From Acholeplasmataceae bacterium UBA5769 (GTDB lineage Bacteria; Bacillota_I; Bacilli_A; Acholeplasmatales; Acholeplasmataceae), in NCBI GenBank assembly GCA_002418725.1, contig DIER01000017.1, forward strand, positions 20,281 through 84,280: a stretch of DNA of 64,000 nt, in the 5' to 3' direction. A program made the position numbers and the translations under genes. Shown here in pieces: positions 54,813 through 63,310 of the stretch. Positions within the stretch are counted from its first letter, which is position 1. Every line of letters begins with the position of its first letter. The notes beneath the pieces were generated by a model, which was given only the letters and a program-made list of their open reading frames with translations, was not told the DNA's origin and searched no databases.

Positions 54813-56328
54813 AACAAATATAAAGATTGAATTCCAATTCACTATTTTTGTATTTATAGATAATTGGAATTCGATAGGTGTTAATGAGATATTTTTTATC
54901 TGGAATTGCTTTTATATCATCATTGGTTATGGAGATGATTAGATGTACTTTGAATCCGCTAAAAATAACTTTTGTAAAGACTTTCTTAATGTAATCGATG
55001 TTAGGTTCAACAACAAGTTTCTTTGAGAAGAAAACAGTTTCTGATATTAACTTTTCGACATTATTGATTCGATGCAACTTTGATAAATTGTCAGATATTA
55101 TAGAATACCTAGTTAATTGTTCATTAACAGATTTAACTTGAATATCACAATATAACTCATCCAATTGATTAGAAATTAACAATGACCTAGGTGCTATTTG
55201 GTGTTTTACATGATCAGTTATTATATCCCTGTACTTAAGAATGTACGTGGCAGCTTGTGATATACCATTTTCAATATCGGAATTTTTAAATGCAAACCTT
55301 CCTAAATCACATTTACAAACAAGCATGGGAACTTCGTACTTACCTTTATGCCGTTCAACATAATACGTGAAATGTCTATTATAGTCTATGGAAAAGTAGA
55401 AATAAGCATATGGGTTGAGTTTGAAGAATTTACCTTTGCTATCAAACGTAGTACGTTTTTTTCTTAGACTAAGAACTTCATTCCAGGTTTCTCTTGTAAT
55501 AATTGGTTCATGATGATTACTAACATAGTATTGATTCAAGTTCAAAGCAGTTAATATTTCCGGTCTTACAATTCGATCATTCATTTTCTTTCGCAGCAAC
55601 ATATCACCAACATATTTTTCATTCTTAAGGATATCCTCAAGTGTTCTTTGACTCCATTTTATATTCCCAGAAGGCGATGCTATCCCTAGTTCGAAAAGGT
55701 GTTGAATGATACTATTATATGAATAGCCTAAAATGTAAAATGAATAAATCTTTCTAATGATATCAGCTTCGTTTTCTACTATCGTGTAGTTGTCTTTCTT
55801 AATAGAATATCCATACATTCTTGAAGTCGTATTTAAACCTCTTTTCATTTTACTTTCAAATGCCCAAATCGTATTTAATGATATCTGTTTAGATTCCTCT
55901 TCAGCATGAGCACTGAGTAATGATAGAGTTAAGTCCATCTTTGGATCATTTGATGATATACTTTCCTTCTCAAAATAGACTTCTACACCCTTCAATCTTA
56001 ACTCTTGAATTATGCTTACGACCTCTACAATATTACGACCAAATCTAGCAATAGACTTCGTAAGAATCAAGTCCACTGCACCAGTACTGACAAGTTCCAT
56101 CATCTGAACGAATGCAGGTCTATTTGTTGAACGCCCACTTTCTTTATCAGCATATACACAAACCAAATTATAGTTTTTGTTTTCTCTAACGGATTTCGCT
56201 AATTCAAGAACTTGTCTCTCATAAGAAGTTTCTTGCTCAACAAATTCAGTGGATACTCTTGCATAAATAACAACTCTCTTTTTGATGAGATGAGAAACAT
56301 CAACCGGAATCTCAAACACATTATTCAT
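54811..56328 (-). CDS. Large serine recombinase with degenerate zinc ribbon
   Basis: 505 residues. Resolvase catalytic domain: RVVIYARVSTEF with Ser26, YADKESGRSTNRPAF, LILTKSIARFGRN. A Recombinase domain (about 160-270, YSIKKDNYTIVENEADIIRKI) follows. In the zinc-ribbon position the first Cys pair is replaced (YAYFYFSIDYN) and only CKC (338, 340) remains, so metal binding is doubtful. The frame extends back to 56415, but ATG 56328 behind AAGGTGG is chosen and overlaps the partner gene by 8 bases. Probably works with the upstream recombinase as an unequal pair, similar in idea to CcrA/CcrB. Confidence 0.87.
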   Translation of the reverse strand: MNNVFEIPVDVSHLIKKRVVIYARVSTEFVEQETSYERQVLELAKSVRENKNYNLVCVYADKESGRSTNRPAFVQMMELVSTGAVDLILTKSIARFGRNIVEVVSIIQELRLKGVEVYFEKESISSNDPKMDLTLSLLSAHAEEESKQISLNTIWAFESKMKRGLNTTSRMYGYSIKKDNYTIVENEADIIRKIYSFYILGYSYNSIIQHLFELGIASPSGNIKWSQRTLEDILKNEKYVGDMLLRKKMNDRIVRPEILTALNLNQYYVSNHHEPIITRETWNEVLSLRKKRTTFDSKGKFFKLNPYAYFYFSIDYNRHFTYYVERHKGKYEVPMLVCKCDLGRFAFKNSDIENGISQAATYILKYRDIITDHVKHQIAPRSLLISNQLDELYCDIQVKSVNEQLTRYSIISDNLSKLHRINNVEKLISETVFFSKKLVVEPNIDYIKKVFTKVIFSGFKVHLIISITNDDIKAIPDKKYLINTYRIPIIYKYKNSELEFNLYIC

Positions 56329-57943
56329 GAACAACCACCTTGTATCCAAAAGTTTTTTCTCTACTATAATCCTTGTAGAAACCACGTACTGATGAGTCCA
56401 TTTTAACCAACTCATCTATTTTACTGATCAACTCTTCGGTTGATGTTGTTTTAGAAATAACGCAAATAATTTTATCAACATCCATTATAATGAGCGAATA
56501 AATGTTTTTGATTAGGTACTGAGAATCCTTTGTGATGATATCTGCAGAATGGTTCTTCATAATATCAACGAGTGAAACGTTTTTGATAGAAGAAGTGATT
56601 TCTTTCTTTAGAGTATTGATTTCTTTCTTCAGTATCCTTTCCTGGTTTAGAAATGATTCTGGTAGCAGATTAGCATCTGTGTTTTTTTGATGTACGAGTC
56701 TACTCAACTCTTGTTTCTTCCTGAGTAAAAGTTCACTTAACTCTTCACTGCAAGATACATTAGAAAGTTCATTCATCAGCGAATTGACAACATAATCAGA
56801 AGATAATAGATGCTTGATAGACTCCATAGCTGTCTCAAGTATTAAATCCGAATCAACCCAAGGTTCGTTACACTTGATGGATTTATCCATTCTATTGTGT
56901 TTGCAATCAAGAACCACCTTTTCAGATGGACGTCGATAGTTGACTAAGTGTCTACGAAGATTACCATGGCACTTGGAACAATAAACAAGATTGGTCAAAG
57001 GATATTTGGTAACTAGATTTCGAGATGATTTGGTTGATTCTTCAAATATGGATTTCACCATTTCAAATGCAGCTTTGCTCACTATACCTTCATGATTATT
57101 TCTAACAAAATACTTCGTTGCAAGGTTATCATTTTTCACTTGCTTGTGGGTCAAATAATCCGTTGTAACAGTCTTTTGAAGAATGGCATCACCACAATAC
57201 TTTTCATTGGTTAAAATCGTTTTAACACCGTTATAAAGCCACTCTTTGTTGTTCAATGTTGGTATCTTTCTTTCGTTAAGGACTTTTCTAATATCATTGA
57301 TGTTAAACCCTTGAAGGAACAATGAGTAGATTAATCTAACAGTTTTGGCTTCATCTTCGTTAATCACTAGTTCACCTTGTTCCGACTTTTCAAATCCGTA
57401 GATTCTCGAAATGTGCATTTTTCCTGCTTTGAATCTCTTTTCAACACTCCACTTGACATTGGTAGAAATCGATCTTGATTCCTCTTGGGCTATTGATGAA
57501 AGAATCGCTAAAGTAAAATCTATCTGTGGGTCACTTGAATAGATGTTTTCCTTTTCAAAATAAATGATGCATCCTAAGTCTCTAAGCTCTCTAACTAGGG
57601 AGAGAATATCAACTGTATTTCTTGCGAAACGTGAAATCGACTTCACTAAAATTAAATCAATCTCTTGGCGTCTAGCTAGTTCAATCATCTTCATGAACTC
57701 TGGACGCTTTTTCATTTGTGTTCCAGATAAACCTTGGTCAGAAAACATACCGATGAACTCCCAATCTTTATTTGCTTGAATCCGTTTGGTATATTCTTCA
57801 ATTTGAAACTTGAATGAGTTTAACTGATCATCTTCATCAGTTGACACACGTGCATACGCAGCAACTCGCTTTTTGTTGATTACCTCATTCGTTGCTACGT
57901 TGTAAAACTTATTGGTTGGTTTAATTACTTCAATTGTCTTCAT
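56321..57943 (-). CDS. Large serine recombinase with intact zinc ribbon
   Basis: 540 residues. Catalytic KRVAAYARVSTDED with Ser34, FSDQGLSGTQMKKRPEF, LVKSISRFARNTVDIL; Recombinase domain (about 165-270, YGFEKSEQGELVINEDEAKTV); zinc ribbon YCSKCHGN (Cys322/325) with CKHN and CNEP later; C-terminal coiled coil (about 395-450). Catalyses integration and excision of the element. ATG 57943 follows GAAGGGAG. First gene of a two-gene minus-strand operon. About the same domain plan as its partner. Confidence 0.9.
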   Translation of the reverse strand: MKTIEVIKPTNKFYNVATNEVINKKRVAAYARVSTDEDDQLNSFKFQIEEYTKRIQANKDWEFIGMFSDQGLSGTQMKKRPEFMKMIELARRQEIDLILVKSISRFARNTVDILSLVRELRDLGCIIYFEKENIYSSDPQIDFTLAILSSIAQEESRSISTNVKWSVEKRFKAGKMHISRIYGFEKSEQGELVINEDEAKTVRLIYSLFLQGFNINDIRKVLNERKIPTLNNKEWLYNGVKTILTNEKYCGDAILQKTVTTDYLTHKQVKNDNLATKYFVRNNHEGIVSKAAFEMVKSIFEESTKSSRNLVTKYPLTNLVYCSKCHGNLRRHLVNYRRPSEKVVLDCKHNRMDKSIKCNEPWVDSDLILETAMESIKHLLSSDYVVNSLMNELSNVSCSEELSELLLRKKQELSRLVHQKNTDANLLPESFLNQERILKKEINTLKKEITSSIKNVSLVDIMKNHSADIITKDSQYLIKNIYSLIIMDVDKIICVISKTTSTEELISKIDELVKMDSSVRGFYKDYSREKTFGYKVVVHE

Positions 57944-58036
57944 GCTTTAATTGCTCCCTTCTTCGTTGTTAGTGTTATACCTTAAAAAAACGATTATTGG
58001 TAATGTTTGTAAACACTTTTAGATAATCTTCTAAAC

Positions 58037-58065
58037 TTAAAAAACCCTTCAAAAATAGAAGGGTT
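58037..58065 (-). terminator. Terminator of the minus-strand XRE gene
   Basis: AACCCTTC (58043-58050) and GAAGGGTT (58058-58065); read on the minus strand the hairpin ends in TTTTTT. Between here and 57944 lies the palindrome TGTTTGTAAACA (58004-58015), a possible operator for the recombinase operon. The stretch 58066-58212 shows no gene. Confidence 0.8.
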
Positions 58066-58212
58066 ATTGCAGACATTAAAATACGATTTTCTGTTGTTGT
58101 CATCATCTCTACATACCTCACATGAGTAGTAGAAACAATCTATAGGTATTCCTGAACCAACCCCATTCTAACACCGAATATTTGAATATTTAGTGGTCAA
58201 ACTGAAGACTCG

Positions 58213-58827
58213 TTATTTTTTGATGAATTTTCCCGGTTGGATGTCTAAATATTCACCAATTAGACGTCCCATAAAGAAAACATCATTTCTATTTCGTATG
58301 ATTACATGCGAACTATCACTAAAGAAAAGAAGTGCCTCAAAAGGTTTGTTTTGTACTTGTGTAGGCAAAATTACTTTCGACATATACTTTTTGGAATCAT
58401 ACTCGTAAAAATAAACCCCAGATGTGCCAGGAGAATCTTGAATGGCTTCGAATACATAAGTGTGATTACCGTCTTTAACAAAATATATGGATGAGTACTC
58501 ATCTGAAATGTGAACTTTTGTCTCACGAATAACATCTTTAAATGATGGATCTAGATGGTATTCATTAAAGAAAACAGCATTGGTGAGTTGAGCAAGATGA
58601 TTGTTAGTTAGAAACTCAAGGCTTACGTTATAGAAATCGGCAATTCGCTTGAGTCCAACAATGCTGATTTGGCTTTCACCTTTTTCATACTTGTGATATT
58701 GAACTCGAGTTACCCCAAGAACTTCAGACAATCGGTCGATTTTTACCTTGTGTTTGTCTCTCAAAAACTTGAGTCGATAACCAATGTTATCCAATAAACC
58801 CTTTGTGTATCCATCGTATACTGCCAC
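58213..58827 (-). CDS. XRE family regulator with a C-terminal domain of unknown type
   Basis: 204 residues. HTH_3 domain at 10-70: LKFLRDKHKVKIDRLSEVLG, VTRVQYHKYEKGESQISI, LKRIADFYNVSLEFL. The C-terminal 130 residues (YFVKDGNHTYVFEAIQDSPG, ALLFFSDSSHVIIRNRNDVF) are not recognised; no S24 peptidase Ser/Lys pair is clear. Start GTG 58827 is chosen because the GTG at 58836 lies inside the GGAGGTGA ribosome site. Divergent from the second XRE gene, in a CI/Cro-like layout; probably the element's repressor. Confidence 0.82.
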   Translation of the reverse strand: MAVYDGYTKGLLDNIGYRLKFLRDKHKVKIDRLSEVLGVTRVQYHKYEKGESQISIVGLKRIADFYNVSLEFLTNNHLAQLTNAVFFNEYHLDPSFKDVIRETKVHISDEYSSIYFVKDGNHTYVFEAIQDSPGTSGVYFYEYDSKKYMSKVILPTQVQNKPFEALLFFSDSSHVIIRNRNDVFFMGRLIGEYLDIQPGKFIKK

Positions 58828-58862
58828 AAAAATCACCTCCAGTATGTTTCGTTAGAATTAAC

Positions 58863-58879
58863 ACTTTAACTAAAGTATA
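58863..58879 (-). promoter_or_regulatory. Promoter and operator of the element repressor
   Basis: Minus-strand -10 TATACT (58879-58874) is followed at once by the palindrome ACTTTA-GT-TAAAGT (58876-58863), suggesting autorepression. Confidence 0.5.
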
Positions 58880-59014
58880 ACACGTAACAAATAAAAAACA
58901 CATAAAATCATTAAAAAATGTTAATCTAGATATTACACGGACAACTTATGACAAAGGATGAATATTTACACGTGTATGACCACTTACAATAGACCCAACA
59001 CAAGGAGGTGTCTT

Positions 59015-59347
59015 ATGAAGGTGGATACACATAATAAGGATCAACCAGATAGAAAAGAAGCATTGTCGAGAAATTACTTGATTGATTTGAAACTAAAAGC
59101 TGGACTCACTACAGACCTTTTAGCCTCGAGAATCTTCTTAGATAGAAAAAACTATTATCAATTAGAATCAGGAACCCGGGGACATAGGATGAGTGCAATT
59201 CTCTATGTGAGATTAGCAAAAGAGCTCAAGGTAAGCGTTGAAGAATTGGTTAGAAGAGAGGCTGCATATCAACGTAAGCGAATTAAAAAAGGATTATCTA
59301 AAGAACCTTGGTATTCATTAAAAGAGGAGCAAAGTGATGAATACTAA
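59015..59347 (+). CDS. Small XRE-type regulator
   Basis: 110 residues. HTH from LIDLKLKAGLTTDLLASRIF to YYQLESGTRGHRM and LAKELKVSVEELVRREA. Start ATG 59015 follows CAAGGAGGTG; an open frame reaches 58958 but has no ribosome site. It heads the plus-strand module and overlaps the integrase by 11 bases, so probably a Cro-like or integrase regulator. TACAAT at 58985-58990 is the best -10. Confidence 0.82.
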   Translation: MKVDTHNKDQPDRKEALSRNYLIDLKLKAGLTTDLLASRIFLDRKNYYQLESGTRGHRMSAILYVRLAKELKVSVEELVRREAAYQRKRIKKGLSKEPWYSLKEEQSDEY

Positions 59348-60269
59348 AGCAGAGATAGAACGATACATAGCATATACCGATTTAAAGAAGATATCTAAAG
59401 ACAGTTATCGAAACATTTTGTGGCACTGGGCGACTTACCTTGAGGATAAAGGCATTCTTGAACCAACTAGAAACGATCTTATATCCTTCAAAGAAGATAT
59501 GCTCAAACAAAATGAAAGTGCCTCTGTCCAAAAATATATCGTTGTTATCAGGGGGTTCTATAGATACTTAAAGTTTATTGGATTATATGAAGATATATCC
59601 TACCAAGTAAGAGGATGTAAAGTTGAAACAACATTCAAACGAATGCCGTTATCTATTAAAGATTCAAGAAAATTAATTAGAAAAGCAAAACGAAAAGCAA
59701 CCAATGAACTCGGAAAACGAGATTATGCGTTGGTAGTTCTTTTCTTAACGACCGGTATCAGGAGTATTGAAGCAAGTCGTGCAGATGTTGAAGATATCGA
59801 TATGATTGATGGCGAGTATGTACTTCATATCCAAGGTAAAGGAAGAGATTCAAAAGCTGATTATGTCAAACTATCAAAAGAAACATTTGATTCTCTTAGT
59901 GACTATATCAATTCAGTAAATCAAGACAACATTATTAAAGACAACGATAAAACGCCTTTGTTTTTATCACAGATTAAAGCTGGGAAACAAGGTCGTTTAT
60001 CCACTAAATCTATTCGCAGTATTGTAAAGGAACTATTGGTATCCATAGGCTATGATTCAAGAGCCTATTCAGTACATAGTTTAAGACATACATTTGCGAC
60101 TACAGCTTTGATACAAGGTGCCTCACTTCTTCAAACTCAAGAAGCACTTAGACACAAAAATATCTCGACCACACAGATCTACAGTCACATGGTCGAAGGA
60201 ATGAAATCCAATACAAATAAAATCGTGAGCAATGCACTATTTAACAACAAGGAGAAACCGAATGAATAG
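59337..60269 (+). CDS. Tyrosine recombinase / integrase
   Basis: 310 residues. SAM-like core-binding domain (1-90), then the catalytic domain with Arg142 (TTGIRSIEASR), Lys168 (QGKGRDSK), His247-x-x-Arg250 (VHSLRHTFA), His273 (LRHKN) and nucleophile Tyr282 (QIYSHM), a complete set. XerC/D-sized, with no arm-binding extension. ATG 59337 behind GAGGAG. Overlaps the antirepressor-like gene by 8 bases. A second integration system beside the serine recombinases. Confidence 0.92.
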   Translation: MNTKAEIERYIAYTDLKKISKDSYRNILWHWATYLEDKGILEPTRNDLISFKEDMLKQNESASVQKYIVVIRGFYRYLKFIGLYEDISYQVRGCKVETTFKRMPLSIKDSRKLIRKAKRKATNELGKRDYALVVLFLTTGIRSIEASRADVEDIDMIDGEYVLHIQGKGRDSKADYVKLSKETFDSLSDYINSVNQDNIIKDNDKTPLFLSQIKAGKQGRLSTKSIRSIVKELLVSIGYDSRAYSVHSLRHTFATTALIQGASLLQTQEALRHKNISTTQIYSHMVEGMKSNTNKIVSNALFNNKEKPNE

Positions 60270-61008
60270 CAAGGAAGCTTATATTCTCTATCTCAAAGAC
60301 TTTCCAAATGTATTTGTTGCTTATCATGAAAATGAGTTCTTTATTCAATTACACGATGCTTTGAAAGGCTTTGGGCTAGATAAAAATAGCGAAGATGTAA
60401 AAGAAGATACTGTTTCCATTACCAGGTTTGATATCAGCACAATATCCACTAACCGTAAACAAGCTGATTTCATCGATTATAAGTCATTTGAAAGATTATT
60501 CCAGATATCCAAATCCATGAGGGCATTAGATTTCTTTAATGAAGTAAGTAAACACAAATACGAAAAAGAGAAGAACTTTGATGGGTTAACCACCAATGAT
60601 TTTCATCACCCAGAAATTGCTCAAAAATTCATTGAAGAACGAAATGAACTCTTAACCAAAGTCATGTCTTTTGAAACTAAAGAACGAAAATTAGAGCCTT
60701 ATATCAAAATCGTTAAAAACATCTATGGAACTAAGATTGCTCCAGTGAACTTTATCAATATCAGTTTTGCACTCAAGTATTCCAAACCGATTCCATCCTC
60801 CATCATTGCAGAGCATCTTAGGCAAGCTGGAATATTTGATGAACATAACCAACCGAAGAAAACATTCGTTGATAAAAACTATTTTAGAGTGATCACTTTA
60901 TCATCATCAAAACTGGATAAATACATAAATCAAACCAGTGTCCTGGTGTTACAAAGTGGAATCAAACTTATCGAAGAGATTATCGACAACAGATTAGGTG
61001 GGAAGTAA
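60262..61008 (+). CDS. Phage antirepressor-like protein (tentative)
   Basis: 248 residues. N-terminal half unlike known Bro/AntA domains (YLKDFPNVFVAYHENEFFIQ). The C-terminal part, PSSIIAEHLRQAGIFDEHNQPKKTF and VDKNYFRVITLSS, resembles KilAC-type antirepressor ends, which is a weak likeness. ATG 60262 follows AAGGAGAAACC; upstream codons to 60232 lie inside the integrase gene. It sits between integrase and excisionase-like genes and ends 2 bases before the latter. Role in derepression is a guess from context. Confidence 0.5.
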   Translation: MNSKEAYILYLKDFPNVFVAYHENEFFIQLHDALKGFGLDKNSEDVKEDTVSITRFDISTISTNRKQADFIDYKSFERLFQISKSMRALDFFNEVSKHKYEKEKNFDGLTTNDFHHPEIAQKFIEERNELLTKVMSFETKERKLEPYIKIVKNIYGTKIAPVNFINISFALKYSKPIPSSIIAEHLRQAGIFDEHNQPKKTFVDKNYFRVITLSSSKLDKYINQTSVLVLQSGIKLIEEIIDNRLGGK

Positions 61009-61010
61009 TA

Positions 61011-61205
61011 ATGAATGAAACTTATACATTAAATGAGGTAGCAGATTATCTCAAAGTCTCTCGAAAGACAGTTTTAAGGTATGTCAAAGAACGGAAAATC
61101 AAAGCATTTAAATTCGGAAATTACTATAGAGTCACTAAAGAAAACCTCGATAAATTTATGGCCGAGAACACTTTGGAAGAAGAGAAAATTAGTATCAAAA
61201 AATAA
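61011..61205 (+). CDS. Excisionase-type small HTH protein
   Basis: 64 residues. MNETYTLNEVADYLKVSRKT, VLRYVKERKIKAFKFGNYYR is the HTH_17/MerR-like excisionase domain, followed by ITKENLDKFM-like helix and a basic tail. It is two bases after the preceding stop, in an integrase-antirepressor-excisionase run, so it most likely sets recombination direction. Just after it lies the nested repeat block, a possible binding site. Confidence 0.87.
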   Translation: MNETYTLNEVADYLKVSRKTVLRYVKERKIKAFKFGNYYRVTKENLDKFMAENTLEEEKISIKK

Positions 61206-61220
61206 AGACACATAACAGTA

Positions 61221-61320
61221 GTGAACGGCAACGTAAACATACCTTTTGTAGGACAAAGGTTATCCTTGATATACCTTTTGTAGGACAAAATAACCAGGTG
61301 CGTTTTTCATTGGCGTTCAC
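61221..61320. repeat. Nested repeat block: two 19-base direct repeats within an 11-base inverted repeat
   Basis: ATACCTTTTGTAGGACAAA occurs at 61239-61257 and 61271-61289, 32 bases apart start to start (three helix turns). Each contains TTTTGT-AGG-ACAAA dyad symmetry. The pair is flanked by GTGAACGGCAA (61221-61231) and TTGGCGTTCAC (61310-61320), inverted with one mismatch. It fills the gap before the methyltransferase gene and could be an operator or recombination site. Confidence 0.75.
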
Positions 61321-61341
61321 ATTATTTTAGAAGGAGAAATT

Positions 61342-62442
61342 ATGCTAAAAATCATTGAATTTTTTGCTGGCATTGGTGCATATCATCAAGCCTTAAAAGA
61401 GTTAGACATAGAACACGAAGTAGTTGGTATCTCTGAGATTGATGAGAATGCAATTAAAGCGTATCAAATCCTCCATGGGGCAACCATTGTTCTTGGAGAT
61501 ATTAGAAGAGTTAGAAAAACTCCTGATGCAGATATGTGGTGCTATTCATTTCCTTGTACTGACATTTCGATAGCTGGTCAGATGAAAGGAATGGATCGTG
61601 AATCAAACACGCAGTCGAGTCTATTGTGGGAGATAGAGAGATTGCTCAGTGCAACTGAAAATAAACCAAGTTACTTAGTCATGGAAAATGTGCCTACATT
61701 AGTGGGAAAGAGATATTTAGATCATTTTAAAATATGGCTACGCATCCTGGAAGAGATGGGATATAGAAATTACTACGATGTTCTCAATGCCAAAGATTAT
61801 GGAGTTGCTCAAAATAGAAAACGACTTTTTCTTGTCTCGCTACAAAGGGAAGAACCATATGTATTTCCAAAGAAGATTCCGCTTACCAAAAAGTTAAGTG
61901 AATATCTTGATGATCAAGTGGATGAAAAGTACTTTGTTTCACCTAAAATGTTTAAGTATTACACAGATACGAAAAATAGAAACGGATTCGTTAGAGCAAC
62001 CAGGTTCAGACCGCATGACAAAGATAGCGAGTATGCTTGGACAATAACAACTAGAACCGGTTCAACACCAACAGATAACTTTGTAATCGTTCCAGAAGCG
62101 ACAAAAAAGGGCAGTACAACCGCCCAAGTGGGTGATGGCATCTACATCAATCGTCCTCACCAAAAACGTGGTGTAGTGCAAAAAGAATCAATTCCTACAC
62201 TGAAAACATCAGTAAGTGATTTAGGTGTTGTCGTAAATAAAAACGATTTAGTTTCAATTAGAAAAATCACTCCTAAGGAAAGTTTTAGATTAATGGGATG
62301 GAGCGATTATGACTTCATGAGAATTGATGGTAAGGTTAGTGAAACAGCACTATATAGACTAGCTGGCAATTCGGTCGTTGTTACAGTTTTAAAGGAGATA
62401 TTTAAAACAATGTTTGTGGGTGATGATGATGCCAAAGAATGA
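61342..62442 (+). CDS. C5-cytosine DNA methyltransferase (phage/element type)
   Basis: 366 residues. Motif I IEFFAGIGAYHQAL, motif IV YSFPCTDISIAGQ with the catalytic Cys, motif VI MENVP, motif VIII AQNRKRLFLVS, target region about 210-300, motif X LAGNSVVV. The PCTDIS form is common in phage and element enzymes without a partner nuclease. No endonuclease gene adjoins. Start ATG 61342 behind AGAAGGAGAA, downstream of the repeat block. Overlaps the rep-like gene by 14 bases. Likely protects element DNA from host restriction. Confidence 0.9.
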   Translation: MLKIIEFFAGIGAYHQALKELDIEHEVVGISEIDENAIKAYQILHGATIVLGDIRRVRKTPDADMWCYSFPCTDISIAGQMKGMDRESNTQSSLLWEIERLLSATENKPSYLVMENVPTLVGKRYLDHFKIWLRILEEMGYRNYYDVLNAKDYGVAQNRKRLFLVSLQREEPYVFPKKIPLTKKLSEYLDDQVDEKYFVSPKMFKYYTDTKNRNGFVRATRFRPHDKDSEYAWTITTRTGSTPTDNFVIVPEATKKGSTTAQVGDGIYINRPHQKRGVVQKESIPTLKTSVSDLGVVVNKNDLVSIRKITPKESFRLMGWSDYDFMRIDGKVSETALYRLAGNSVVVTVLKEIFKTMFVGDDDAKE

Positions 62443-63229
62443 AATACCATCAAATCACTTCATAGTGGAGTTCTACTGGATGACTGAAATGGGTCTCAAA
62501 GGTAGTGAGTTAAGGTTATATGCCTTAATTTTTTCATACTCTCAAGATAAAAAAGGTGGATTCTTTGGATCCATTGAATACCTTGCGAACAGATTAGACA
62601 TTTCAAGAAGGCAAGTATTTAGACTCATTGATTCACTCATTGAGAAGAAATTTATAGAGAAAAGTGAGTATTACAAGAATTATATTAAGTATGTATCCTT
62701 CGAGATAATTCCTAATAAATACACCAGTGACAAAATGTCACTACCCATGACAAAAGAACACCAACATGATGACAAAGTGTCACAAGAACCAGTGTCAGAA
62801 TGTCACTTAACTGATGACAAAATGACACCCAATAATAAAGATTATAGTAAAGGTTTTGATATTAACACGATAGTAAAGGATGTAATAGATAAATCAGATA
62901 TATTAGAGAAATTAGATAAAAGTAGCAAGCTAGAAGATGAAATCACCTTCTCTAAGAATCATGTTTTAACAAGATATCTAATCAATGCAAGTTACTTAAC
63001 AAAAGTTGATGAACTCGAATATTTCAGATATGACAATTTTTTCAATAAATTCATTGGAAGAAATGGTTATGAATTTGATGATTATAAACTCTACGTACAA
63101 TATTTCATTCACAGAAACAAAGAGCGAATCAAGAACCAGGATTTGAAAGATGAACCTATTAAAAATAAGTATGGATACTTCATTACTGCAATGGAGAGTG
63201 CGAGAAGGGAGTTCAGTGTAAAAAAATAA
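62429..63229 (+). CDS. Replication-initiator-like protein with origin iterons in its gene
   Basis: 266 residues. The N-terminal 90 residues form a winged-helix domain of the HTH_36/replisome-organiser type (HFIVEFYWMTEMGLKGSELR, YLANRLDISRRQVFRLIDSL, EKKFIEKSE). A low-complexity middle (TSDKMSLPMTKEHQHDDKVS) is encoded by the iteron repeats. The C-terminal half, FNKFIGRNGYEFDDYKLYVQ, is DnaD-tail-like at best. Of three tandem ATGs, 62429 is chosen; GGGTGAT precedes. Function is inferred from the iterons and domain. Confidence 0.7.
   Translation: MPKNEIPSNHFIVEFYWMTEMGLKGSELRLYALIFSYSQDKKGGFFGSIEYLANRLDISRRQVFRLIDSLIEKKFIEKSEYYKNYIKYVSFEIIPNKYTSDKMSLPMTKEHQHDDKVSQEPVSECHLTDDKMTPNNKDYSKGFDINTIVKDVIDKSDILEKLDKSSKLEDEITFSKNHVLTRYLINASYLTKVDELEYFRYDNFFNKFIGRNGYEFDDYKLYVQYFIHRNKERIKNQDLKDEPIKNKYGYFITAMESARREFSVKK
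62728..62828. repeat. Five phased iterons, candidate replication origin
   Basis: Copies related to TGACAAAATGTCAC start at 62728, 62748, 62770, 62793 and 62815, i.e. every 20-23 bases or two helix turns. The first and third are dyads (TGACA-N3-TGTCA). An AT-rich stretch follows to about 62935, fitting an unwinding element. They lie inside the rep-like gene, as in lambda O and RepA_N-type replicons. Confidence 0.75.
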
Positions 63230-63310
63230 TGATTTTATAGTTTATCTTTTACCTTTATGGCTGGAATAAAGTGTCCAAAAATGATACAATTGATAAATAA
63301 GGGTGATAAC

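Noticed and set aside
54811..57943. Single frameshifted recombinase instead of two genes
   Set aside because: Each frame has a full N-terminal catalytic serine domain and its own start and ribosome site, so these are two genes and not one broken gene.
61239..61289. CRISPR-like repeats
   Set aside because: Only two copies with a 13-base gap and no cas genes; better read as paired operators.
62728..62828. Protein tandem repeat of functional meaning (DKMS units)
   Set aside because: The repeat is conserved at DNA level in spacing and dyad symmetry while the encoded residues vary, favouring an origin over a protein repeat.
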